A stretch of 64,000 nt of DNA from Nonomuraea rubra (lineage in GTDB: Bacteria; Actinomycetota; Actinomycetes; Streptosporangiales; Streptosporangiaceae), in the NCBI RefSeq assembly GCF_014207985.1, contig NZ_JACHMI010000001.1, forward strand, positions 7,547,001-7,611,000, read 5' to 3'. Position numbers and translations under genes: made by a program. The notes beneath the pieces were generated by a model. That model was not told where the DNA came from, searched no databases, and saw only the letters and a list, made by a program, of their open reading frames with translations. Shown one piece after another: positions 28,618 to 37,400 of the stretch (position 1 is its first letter; the number at the start of each line of letters is the position of its first letter).

Positions 28618-29157
28618 TCAGCCCTCCTGGGCTTTTTCGAGCGCGTCCAGATGTTGCTGGAGGGACTGCTGAGCCGCGCCGGCCAGCGCCTTCACCGTCT
28701 GGTTCGAGCCCTTGGAGACCTCGGTCTTGGTAGCGGCCAGCGCCTCCTTGTGCGCCTTGATCATGCCCGAAAGGAAGTCCTCGTCGAAGTCCTGCCCTGA
28801 GGAGCCGCGCAGCCGTACCACCTCGGCCCGCTGCGCCTTGGACGGGGAGGTGGGCAGCTGGATGCCGAGTTGCGTGGCCGTCTGGGTGACCTTGGTGTCC
28901 AGCTTCGTGTGGTCCTGGACGAGCATCTTGCCGACGGCCTTGACCTGCTTGGTGGTGCCCTTGCCCATCGCCAGCCGGCCCGCCTGCACCTCGGACAGGT
29001 TGCCCTCGTGGATGGTCCGCATCCAGGTCTTGTCCTGCTCGGACGGCTGGGTGTCGGTCCGCGCGGGCACCGCCGCGGTGTTCGGCGCCACGGCGGCGCA
29101 ACCGGTGAGGGCGGCCAGGGCTGCGGCGGCCAGCGGCAGGGTGAGACTCGTGCGCAT
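28618..29157 (-). CDS. DUF4142 lipoprotein
   Basis: A 179-residue secreted lipoprotein: signal MRTSLTLPLAAAALAALTGC with the lipobox LTGC at residues 17-20. The DUF4142 four-helix domain (ferritin-like in shape) follows, with KTWMRTIHEGNLSEVQAGRL, LVQDHTKLDTKV and MIKAHKEALAATKTEV. The domain is common in actinomycete and proteobacterial envelope proteins without a settled function. A second DUF4142 protein is encoded at 44341-44979. It precedes the DUF2382 gene in the same orientation. Confidence 0.87.
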   Translation of the reverse strand: MRTSLTLPLAAAALAALTGCAAVAPNTAAVPARTDTQPSEQDKTWMRTIHEGNLSEVQAGRLAMGKGTTKQVKAVGKMLVQDHTKLDTKVTQTATQLGIQLPTSPSKAQRAEVVRLRGSSGQDFDEDFLSGMIKAHKEALAATKTEVSKGSNQTVKALAGAAQQSLQQHLDALEKAQEG

Positions 29158-29315
29158 GAGGATTCCTAGGACAAGGTGATACGTCTTCGATACAGAGAGT
29201 AACCATCGTGGAGGCCATGACCCGGCATTCCGCCTGCTCAGGCGCGTCAGCCACCCGGCCGCCCGTTGCGGAGGCCGTGCGTCATGAAGGGCCACACGTT
29301 GCGGGGGGCCTCGCG

Positions 29316-30734
29316 TTACGAGGGGCCGCGGTAGCCGGGGGGTGGCTCCTCGGCCGGGTAGGCGTTGGGTTCGCCGCCGGTGAGGAACGTGCGCAGGACG
29401 TCGAGGTAGGCGTCGGTGCGGCCGGGTGGGGCGGCGTTGCCGACGTAGGCGAGGCGGGTGTCCGGGAGGGTGCGGCGGTAGGCGGTGGCGTCCGACCAGG
29501 GCTCGGCGTCGCAGGCGCCCTTGACGATCAGCACGGGCACGGCCGTCCGCACCAGGTCGTTCCTGAGGGAGGCGGGCGTGGTCCGCCCGGCCAGGGCGAC
29601 GTATCCACCGTGGCCGGGGCCGGGCGCGGGGGCGGGGCACGCGGGGGCGGCCTGGTTGCGGAGGAGGAGCGCGAGGTGGGCGTCCAGCTCGCGGTCGCCG
29701 GCGAAGGCGCGGGCGGTGGCCGGGTCCACCCGCAGCAGCGCCGAGACCGCCAGCGTGCGGGGGTGCGGCAGGGCGCCGGGGCCCAAGGGGATGGCCGAGG
29801 TGGCGATGCGGGACGGGGCGCGTGCGGGGGTGAGGCCGGTCGGCGAGTACAGGACCGCTCTGGCCACCTGGCCGGGGTGTGCCGCCAGGTACGCGGCGGC
29901 GAGTTGCGCGCCGTAATCTCGGGCCACGAGGTTGAGGCGCCCGGCGCGTACGGTCCGCCGGATCGCCTCCAGGTCGGCCACGTCCCGCGCCAGGCCGTAC
30001 CCCCGGGGGTCGGCCAGCCTGGCCGAGCGCCCGGCGCCGAGCTGGTCGTACACGTACACCTCGAAGCCCGCGGACGCGAGCCGCCCGTAGAACGCCGAAT
30101 CCCCCTCCAGGTCCCCGACGCCCGGGCCGCCGTGCAGGAAGACCACCGGCTCGGGTCGCGTGACGCGTTCGGGTGCGATCCGTACGTACGCCAGCCGCGA
30201 CCCCGTGGGCAGCCGCCACTCGCGCTGCCCCGCCACCCCGGCCGGGGCCGGCGGCACGGCGAGAGGATTCAGCGTGAGCGCGGAGACCTGCCAGACCGCC
30301 GCCGCCTCCACCCCGAGCACCAGCACCGCCCGTGACCAGCGGCCCCACGCCACGTGCGGCCTGGGCACGCACAGCAGCAGCCCGAGGAAGAGCACCGACG
30401 CGAACACGGCCAGCCCCACCACGGTGAACACCTCGGGGCCCGCACCCACCAGTGCCATCCCCGCCAGCGCGGCCAGCCCCGCGACCGGCGCCAGCGCCAG
30501 CACCAGCCCGCCGGCCACCATCCGCCCGGCCACCCGCCGGACCAGCCGCCGCCCCCTGCGCCCGATCGGCTGCTCGGCCGGGTGTTCGGCGGAGGTGCGG
30601 GCGGAACCTCTCCCGGAGGAACGTTTCCGGCCGGATGAGGCCGACCGGCTGGGCGACGGCCCGGTGGCGGGCGGCTGGGCCGAGGGGGTGGGCGGGGTGC
30701 GGTGGTTGGGGGAAGGGTTGGCGTTGGGGGGCAC
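29316..30734 (-). CDS. Membrane-anchored alpha/beta hydrolase-fold protein with altered catalytic triad
   Basis: A 472-residue protein: a Pro/Ser/Arg-rich cytoplasmic start, three to four hydrophobic helices (residues about 70-155), then a proline-iminopeptidase-like alpha/beta hydrolase domain. The oxyanion motif VFLHGGPGVGD is intact. The nucleophile elbow reads LVARDYGAQLA, with Asp where Ser is expected, and the usual C-terminal GHxP histidine position reads GNAAPPG. The acid region KGACDAEPW is kept. It may be a non-catalytic relative or use a different mechanism. The GTG start at 30734 lacks a Shine-Dalgarno and is uncertain. Confidence 0.75.
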   Translation of the reverse strand: MPPNANPSPNHRTPPTPSAQPPATGPSPSRSASSGRKRSSGRGSARTSAEHPAEQPIGRRGRRLVRRVAGRMVAGGLVLALAPVAGLAALAGMALVGAGPEVFTVVGLAVFASVLFLGLLLCVPRPHVAWGRWSRAVLVLGVEAAAVWQVSALTLNPLAVPPAPAGVAGQREWRLPTGSRLAYVRIAPERVTRPEPVVFLHGGPGVGDLEGDSAFYGRLASAGFEVYVYDQLGAGRSARLADPRGYGLARDVADLEAIRRTVRAGRLNLVARDYGAQLAAAYLAAHPGQVARAVLYSPTGLTPARAPSRIATSAIPLGPGALPHPRTLAVSALLRVDPATARAFAGDRELDAHLALLLRNQAAPACPAPAPGPGHGGYVALAGRTTPASLRNDLVRTAVPVLIVKGACDAEPWSDATAYRRTLPDTRLAYVGNAAPPGRTDAYLDVLRTFLTGGEPNAYPAEEPPPGYRGPS

Positions 30735-30767
30735 GAAAGGGACGTTAGTGCACGCTCCCCACCCCGG

Positions 30768-31043
30768 TCAGGGAAGTGACCGACCCAGGCGCAGCCGGAT
30801 GCGATCGCCCCGCCGCACCGACTCGCGTACGGTCCACACGCGCTCGTCGATGACCGTGCCCCTGGCCGTCATGTACCCGCCCATCCTGAGCACCGGCCGT
30901 CCCGTGTCGTCGCGCAGCAGTTGCGCCCGCGACTCGGAGTCGTCGCCGAACAGCACCAGGAAGTCGTGGGTGCCGGCGGGGGCGTCGAGGATCAGGCCGG
31001 GATACAGGTGCGAGTGGGGGACCTCGATGACATGCTCGCTCAC
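30768..31043 (-). CDS. Hypothetical protein, 91 residues
   Basis: A small beta-rich protein starting MSEHVIEVPHSHLYPGLIL, with FLVLFGDDSESRAQLLRDD and VIDERVWTVRESVRRG. No family is recognised. It lies 33 bp before the altered-triad hydrolase gene on the same strand and is divergent from the esterase gene across 116 bp. Its codon use is typical of the window. Confidence 0.55.
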   Translation of the reverse strand: MSEHVIEVPHSHLYPGLILDAPAGTHDFLVLFGDDSESRAQLLRDDTGRPVLRMGGYMTARGTVIDERVWTVRESVRRGDRIRLRLGRSLP

Positions 31044-31159
31044 GCGTCAACGTCTACCCAGCCGTCACGCTTCAAGCGTAAGCAGGGCCCGGGATATCGC
31101 TTTCCACGGACATGAGGTGAAATATCAGCAACCTTTTTCCTCCAGGCTGGAGTACCACT

Positions 31160-32158
31160 GTGCCACTGTTCGACCTGCCGCTCGAGCAACTCCGCGAGTA
31201 CCGCCCCGACCGTGACGAGCCCGCCGACTTCGACGCGTTCTGGACCGCCACCCTGGCCGAGGCCGGGGAGTTCGACCTCGCGGCCGAGTACGTCCCCTAC
31301 GACCTGCCGCTGACGGGCGTGGACGTGTTCGACGTGTCGTTCGCCGGGTGGGGCGGGCACCGGATCAACGGCTGGTTCCTGCTGCCGCGCGGCGTGGACG
31401 GGCCGGTCCCGTGCGTGGTGCACTACATCGGCTACAGCGGCGGGCGCGGGTTCCCGAAGGACCACCTGCTGTGGCCCGCCGCCGGGTACGCGGTGTTCGT
31501 GATGGAGACGCGCGGCCACGGCGGCGCGAACGTCGGCAGCCCCGGCACCACCGGCGACCCGCACGGCAGCTCGGGGCCGCAGGCGCCCGGCATGATGACC
31601 AGGGGCATCCTGGACCCGGCCGACTACTACTACCGGCGCGTGTTCACCGACGCCGTCCGCGCGGTGGACGCGGCGGCGGCGCATCCGGCCGTGGACGCCG
31701 AGCGCGTCGTGGTGTCGGGCGGCAGCCAGGGCGGCGCCATCGCGCAGGCCACGGCGGCGCTGCACCCGGGTGTGCGGGCGGCGCTGATCGACGTGCCGTT
31801 CCTGTCGCACTTCCGGCGGGCCGTGGAGATCACCGGGCGGGATCCGTACCAGGAGCTGGTCAGGTTCCTGGCCACCCGGCGCGACTCCGCCGAGCAGGTC
31901 TTCCGGACGCTGGCGTACTTCGACGGGCTGAACTTCGCGGCCCGCGCCACCGCGCCCGCGCTCTACTCGGTGGCGCTGATGGACGACGTCTGCCCGCCGT
32001 CCACGGTGTTCGCCGCCTACAACCACTGGCAGGGCCCGAAGGAGATCACCGTCTGGCCCTGGAACAACCACGAGGGCGGGGGCGGCTACCAGTCGGAGGA
32101 GCAGGTGCGCTACCTGCACAAGCTCCTCGGTGAAGGTGAAGGCGAGGGCAGGGACTAG
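31160..32158 (+). CDS. Acetylxylan esterase / cephalosporin-C deacetylase family hydrolase
   Basis: A 332-residue carbohydrate esterase (CE7/AXE1). The triad is visible: Ser in VVVSGGSQGGAIAQ, Asp in ALMDDVCPP and His in WNNHEGGGGY; the CE7 signature FVMETRGHGG is also present. The family removes acetyl groups from xylo-oligosaccharides or small acetylated compounds. No secretion signal is seen, so it acts on imported substrates. Start is a GTG at 31160. Confidence 0.92.
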   Translation: MPLFDLPLEQLREYRPDRDEPADFDAFWTATLAEAGEFDLAAEYVPYDLPLTGVDVFDVSFAGWGGHRINGWFLLPRGVDGPVPCVVHYIGYSGGRGFPKDHLLWPAAGYAVFVMETRGHGGANVGSPGTTGDPHGSSGPQAPGMMTRGILDPADYYYRRVFTDAVRAVDAAAAHPAVDAERVVVSGGSQGGAIAQATAALHPGVRAALIDVPFLSHFRRAVEITGRDPYQELVRFLATRRDSAEQVFRTLAYFDGLNFAARATAPALYSVALMDDVCPPSTVFAAYNHWQGPKEITVWPWNNHEGGGGYQSEEQVRYLHKLLGEGEGEGRD

Positions 32159-32216
32159 AGCTGGGAGCGGGGCCGCCGCGCCGGAGTGCCCATCCGCTCC
32201 GGCGCGACGGCGCGCG

Positions 32217-32504
32217 TCAAGCGGTCTGCTCCGTGACCAGGAAGGACACGCTCCCCTGGTCATCGGCTCCGGCGTCCAGGGACTTGTCGTCCAGCACAGT
32301 CGCAGCCACCGGGTCGAGGTAGACCCGCGCCCCTTCGGCCTCCACCACCGCGTCCGCCGGTTCGGGGGCGGTGGCCAGGGTGAGGGTGAGCGAGCTGGCA
32401 CCCTCCCCCTGAGACGAGATGCGAATCCCGCTCTGAGTCGGCTCGGGCGCATTCGCGGTCAGGTCGCGGATCGCCTGGGCTGCGTTGGCTGTCAGGGTGA
32501 GCAC
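32217..32504 (-). CDS. HesB/IscA-like protein lacking the cluster cysteines
   Basis: A 95-residue protein with the HesB-like layout (MLTLTANAAQAIRDL, SGIRIS, ARVYLDPVAATVLDDKSLD). True A-type carriers bind Fe-S clusters with three conserved cysteines; none is present here, so a cluster-carrier role is unlikely. Such cysteine-less relatives are widespread in actinomycetes with no known function. Start is a GTG. It lies between an esterase and a methyltransferase gene, neither obviously related. Confidence 0.72.
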   Translation of the reverse strand: MLTLTANAAQAIRDLTANAPEPTQSGIRISSQGEGASSLTLTLATAPEPADAVVEAEGARVYLDPVAATVLDDKSLDAGADDQGSVSFLVTEQTA

Positions 32505-32643
32505 TACGGCTCCTCCTCACGGTCGACGTTCACGAGTTGGCTGCCCTTCCCCCGGCTTTCGGACTCAACCCTTCTTGGCCGTTTCTTTACCAAGAATTCC
32601 CGGCCGATCCCCTCCGGCCTCCGCCTGCGGGAACAATGAACGC

Positions 32644-33900
32644 ATGGACTACGCGGCGCGGAGGCAGGCCCTGGTGGCACAGCTCAGGACGGCCCAGGAC
32701 GTCGGCGAGCGGGTGGCCGAGGCCATGCTCGCGGTGCCGCGCCACCTGTTCGTGCCCGGCGTGGAGCCGGAGGCGGCCTACCGCGACGAGCCGATCGTGA
32801 CCAAGCGCGACGCCGGGGGCCTGCCGATCAGCTCCTCCTCGCAGCCGGCCATCATGGCGACCATGCTCGGGCAGCTCGGCGTGGAGCCGGGGCACCGGGT
32901 GCTGGAGATCGGCGCGGGCACGGGCTACAACGCGGCGCTCCTGGCCCACCTCGTGGGGCCCGACGGGCGCGTGGTGGCCCTGGACCTCGACGAGGACACC
33001 GTGGAGCAGGCCAGGCGGCATCTGGACGCCGCCGGGGTGCGGGGGGTCGAGGTGCTGTGCCGCGACGGGGCCGGCGGCCATCCCGGGCTGGCCCCGTACG
33101 ACCGGCTGATCGCCACCGTCGGCGTGTGGGATCTCGCGCCCGCCTGGCTGGCGCAGCTCGCGCCTGGCGGACGGCTGGTGGTGCCGCTCGACCTGCGGGG
33201 CGTGCAGGTGTCGGCGGCCCTGGAGCGCGACGGCGAGCGGTGGGTGAGCCGGTCGGTGGCGCCGTGCGGGTTCATGCGGATGCGCGGGTCGATGACGGGG
33301 ACCGAGACGGTCGTGGTGGTGCGGCGGGATCCCGAGCTGATGCTGATGCTGCCCGAGCCGCGCGAGGCCGGGGACGTGGCGGCGGCGCTGGACGCGGCTC
33401 CCACGGAGATCACGGTCGCGCGTGAGGAGCCGGCGCCGCCGTTCACCGTCGGCATGGGGGTGGCGCTGTGGCTGGCGCTGCACGAGCCGCGCTGGTGCGT
33501 CGTGAACGGCGACCTCGGCGCCGGCCCCGCCCTCACCCCGGCCGTCGTCCAGCCCGACGGCATCGCGGTGCTCGCCGCCCACGGCTCGCTGGTCGCGCGC
33601 GGCCACGGCGCGGGCGGGGCCAGGCTGGCGGCGGAGCTGGCCGCGCACATCAGGGCCTGGGACGAGGCCGGCCGCCCCGACGCGACCGGCCTGCGCATCG
33701 AGGCCCGCCCGCACGCCCCCGCCGCCACAACCCCGGCGACGCCTCCAGACCCCGCCGCCACAACCCCGGCGACGCCTCCAGACCCCGCCGCCACAACCCC
33801 GGCGGCCCCTCCAGATCCCGCCGCCACGACGACGGCGGTCCCTTCCGGTGCGGTCGTCATCGAGAAGCGGCACACCACCCTGGTGGTGGGGTTCGGTTAG
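32644..33900 (+). CDS. Protein-L-isoaspartate O-methyltransferase-like enzyme with C-terminal extension
   Basis: A 418-residue protein. Residues 1-210 match PCMT: VPRHLFVPGVEPEAAYRDEP, SSSSQPAIMATML and the SAM motif VLEIGAGTGYNAALLA, then VVALDLDEDTVEQARRHL. The following part resembles the extension of actinomycete FxLD/PCMT-type methyltransferases, some of which modify RiPP substrates. Residues about 359-400 are a PAATTPATPPD repeat before the conserved-looking tail VIEKRHTTLVVGFG. The substrate could be damaged proteins or a peptide; no precursor gene is adjacent. The stop overlaps the convergent PNPOx-like gene by four bases. Confidence 0.82.
   Translation: MDYAARRQALVAQLRTAQDVGERVAEAMLAVPRHLFVPGVEPEAAYRDEPIVTKRDAGGLPISSSSQPAIMATMLGQLGVEPGHRVLEIGAGTGYNAALLAHLVGPDGRVVALDLDEDTVEQARRHLDAAGVRGVEVLCRDGAGGHPGLAPYDRLIATVGVWDLAPAWLAQLAPGGRLVVPLDLRGVQVSAALERDGERWVSRSVAPCGFMRMRGSMTGTETVVVVRRDPELMLMLPEPREAGDVAAALDAAPTEITVAREEPAPPFTVGMGVALWLALHEPRWCVVNGDLGAGPALTPAVVQPDGIAVLAAHGSLVARGHGAGGARLAAELAAHIRAWDEAGRPDATGLRIEARPHAPAATTPATPPDPAATTPATPPDPAATTPAAPPDPAATTTAVPSGAVVIEKRHTTLVVGFG
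33718..33837. repeat. 33-bp in-frame tandem repeat in methyltransferase gene
   Basis: Three nearly identical 33-bp units, each encoding PAATTPATPPD, and a decayed fourth lie between 33718 and 33837. Unit length is a multiple of three, so changes in copy number would alter only linker length. Confidence 0.9.
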
Positions 33901-34352
33901 ACGGTCCAGGCGCCGTCGCGGATGAGGTCGCGCCCGGCCAGCTCGTTCGACTCGCGCCAGGCCTGCAGCCGCCGCGGCGTGATGTGGAAGTAGTGGTAGG
34001 CGCCGGCCTCCTTGCGCGGGTCGAAGCCCGCCTTCTCGGCGAACGCGTCACCGAGCTCGCCGGAGACCTCGGTCGCGGGCGTGGCGGTGGCCGTGCCCTC
34101 GATGAGCACGACGTCGCGCACCAGCCCGATCGCCACCCGCGTCCGGCCGCCGGCCAGCAGGTTGCGGGCGGTGGGGCTGGTGCTGGCCGTGGAGATGACC
34201 AGCGCGGCACCGTCCCACAGGAACGACAGCGGCACCAGGTACGGCACCCCGTCCGCCCCCGCGGTGGCCACCCAGGCGTCCACGTCGTGCTCCAGGCGGT
34301 GCAGGGTGTCCCGCTTGCGCTGCTCGGCGGTGCGTGGTGTGGGCTGGGACAT
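33897..34352 (-). CDS. Pyridoxamine 5'-phosphate oxidase-like FMN-binding protein
   Basis: A 151-residue split-barrel flavin-binding protein with WVATAGADGVPYLVPLSFLW, STSPTARNLLAGGRTRVAIG and YHYFHITPRRLQAWRE. The family includes F420- and FMN-dependent reductases and heme-related proteins; the cofactor and substrate here are unknown. Start is an ATG at 34352. Confidence 0.82.
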   Translation of the reverse strand: MSQPTPRTAEQRKRDTLHRLEHDVDAWVATAGADGVPYLVPLSFLWDGAALVISTASTSPTARNLLAGGRTRVAIGLVRDVVLIEGTATATPATEVSGELGDAFAEKAGFDPRKEAGAYHYFHITPRRLQAWRESNELAGRDLIRDGAWTV

Positions 34353-34443
34353 CGGGGCCTCGCTTTCGTACGGTCACAGGGCTCTGATCGCCCTCGTCAT
34401 TATTGAGGACGATCAGGGCACGACTGTGACAGGCGGCCGGGAA

Positions 34444-37400
34444 CTACCGGTCGTCCGGGCGCCGCGAGTCACCCCCCGCCGCGCAGGAGCCCGCCTCGGC
34501 GCCGGCCACCTTCCACTCCGCCCCGGGGAACGGGCTCATGAAGTGCGTGAGCAGGTCCACCGCGTAGTCCGGCACCTGCCCGCCGGGGTCCAGCAGGGAG
34601 AGCATCTGCGGCCCGTCGGCGCCGCGCAGGGTGATGGTGCCGCGTCCGGCGGCGCCGGCGAAGCCGGGTTTGGCGTCGACGGTCACGCAGGCCAGGCTGA
34701 TCCCGGCCGCCTTGATCTCCTGCTGGGCCCCGATCCGGCGCATCCGCTGGTCGTAGCGGCGCAGGGCGAGCGAGGTCGTGGGGCCGATCCTGACCGACTC
34801 GCGGAAGACGTCCTCGCCGATCTCCCTGGCCAGCCTGACGTCGATCCTGACGTCGGGACGCAGGTTCACGCCCTTGGCGGCGACCTTCACGGTGCCGTAG
34901 TTCCCCTCGAAGCCCGGCGCGACGTAGCCGAGCGCGGGGGGCGCCTTCATCCCGAACGGCACCTTGCCCGGCCGGATCCGCAACCACGACAGGCGGGAGA
35001 TGGACAGGGAGAGCCGCTCGATCGAGCTCTGCCCGAGCCCGAACCGCCCGCCGACGTGGTAGGTGAGGAAGCCGGTCGTGTACGGGACCTCCTTGCTCAC
35101 CGCCAGCTTCTGGGCGGCCACGGGGTCCACCCTGAGCCCGGCGCGCAGGGCGATGCGGCCCGTGGGGACCGGCCGTGAGACCAGGTCGAGCGACTGGTCG
35201 GGGTTCATCCGGACGGTGGTGTCGGCGGCCAGGTCCCTGACCGTGAACGCCACGTCCCCGAGCCGCCCCGACGGGTCCACCAGGCCGCCTTCCACGCCGA
35301 GGTGCCCGTCGAGGGTGCTGGCGCCGCCGTTCGCCTTGTACGTGACGGCAGGCACGCTCAGCCCGGCGGCGGAGGCGTCGGCGTCCACGCCGAAGACGGC
35401 GGGCACGTCGGAGAAGCGCAGCTCGCCGGTGCCCTTGCCGGGGAGCGTGACCTTGGCGGTGAGATGCTCGACGGCCGCGGAGTTGTTCACGCGGATGCGC
35501 GTCCTGGCCCCGTAGCTGCCCTGGACGGTCACCGCCGCGGGCACCGGGTCGATCGCGACGTGCCCGCGGACCCCGCCAGCCTCGGCCCGCACGTCGAGCG
35601 CGCCCAGCGTGGCGGCCGGCTCGATCCTGTACGAGGCCTGCACCGCGTTCCCCTGCCCCACCCCGAACGGCCCCACCGACATGCTGGTGATCTCGGAGGG
35701 CAGGCCGGTCAGCGTGGCCCTGGCCTTGATCGGCACGGGTGACAGGACGCTGCTGGCCAGGTACACGCCGAGGCTGCGGCGCTTGGGCCGGAACCCGGAG
35801 AAGGCGAACGTCTTGCCGGTCAGGTCGACCGTCACCTGGTCGGGCAGGCCGGTCACGTCCAGGTAGCCCTGCAGGCCGTAGCAGCCGCGCTGCGGCACGC
35901 AGAAGGGGCCGGGCGCGCAGCCGGGCGAGCCGGCCGCGCAGCCGCCGTCCACCAGCGACACGCCGCCGGCGATCGCGGGCGCGGCCCGCATGCGGTCCAG
36001 CGCGGCGGCGGTGCCGAGCCAGGCGCGGGCGCGCACGTCCAGGCGCGAGCCCGAGTAGGTGAGCCTGCCGCCTGCCGAGGTGACGGCCAGCCGTCCAGGT
36101 ACGGGCCCGACCGTGCCGAGGATCCCGAAGCGGGTGCCGCCCTGGCGGACGTCGGCGTCCACGGCGAGGTGCTGCGTGGCGGAGCGGAAGTCGGCGGTGA
36201 AGCCCTGCGCCGCGGGGGTGAACTCGACGTGCGAGAGCCGGTTGACCAGCACGCTGGCGTCGAGGTCGCCGGTGGCCTGGTCGTAGTGGGCCGCCAGGTG
36301 CGGCCCCGCGGGGGCCTTGGCGCCGTCGTGGTTGGTGAAGGCCAGGGCGGCCGTCCGCACGGGGCCGGACAGGCCGCGGAAGCGGTACGAGGCCGCGTTC
36401 CACGAGGCGTCGAACTTCGCGGGCACGCCGGTGACCTCGGCGGCGGCCCTGGCGTACCGGTCGCCGAGCTTGGCCCTGGCCAGCGCGGACACCCGCTCGA
36501 CCGGCCCGTCGGAGACCCAGCTCAGCGTCCTGGCCGCGGTGTCGGCGACGAGCTCGGCCCGCTTGCGCACACCCTGGACGGTGGCCCGCAGGTCCTCGCC
36601 GGTCGCCTGGGTGACGTGCGCTTTATTGGCATAAATCCGCACCTCCTCCAGCCGGGAGGACGTGGCGAGCTTGACCGTCGAGCGCTCGCCCAGCTCCCAC
36701 GACGCCTTCACGTCGTCGTGCACGCCGAGCACGGTGCCGTCCACGGTGGGGCCTGACTTGAGGTTGGCGTAGGCGGCGCGCAGCTTCTCGATCACGCCGC
36801 TGGCCTGGTAGACGGCCTTCCTGGCGGTGGGGTCGAGCGTGACGTCCACGGTGGCGGGCGTGTTGGAGATCTCCATGCGGGCCACGTGGGTGCGGTCGAT
36901 GCTGGCCGCGCCCACGAACGAGCGGCCGCTGGAGCCGACTTCGAGGTGCACGTGCGGCGCGGCCCCGTACGTCACGTCGAACCCGGACAGGCCCGACAGC
37001 AGCGCGGAGACCCCCACGGCCGAGCCGTCCTTGATCATGGTGACGTGGCCGCCGCGCGGGGTGGAGACGGCGCCGCCGTCGCGTTGCAGCACGACGGCGA
37101 ACCTGCCGATGGGCGCGCTGGTCGTGTGCGTGACGCGGTGCGCGTCCAGGTCGTTGACCAGGCGGACCCGGGCGGGCAGCGCGCTGAGCTCGGCCTTCAG
37201 CACGGTCCTGGCCGCGGCGCGGTCGAAGTAGCGCAGGGTCGCCGTACCCGCCCGGCCGGAGCCGGTGGCGACGGAGAGGGTCTGCTTGCCGTTCGCGGTG
37301 CCGTACCTGGCGGTGAAGGACGGCGGGAGGCGGCGCAGCTCGACCTCGGTCACCCTCGACAGGGCGCCGTCGCGGTAGGAGAGGTCGTGCACCTGGGCGC

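Noticed and set aside
33718..33837. 33-bp repeats considered as a CRISPR array
   Set aside because: Units are directly adjacent with no spacers, lie in frame in a gene, and no cas genes are present.
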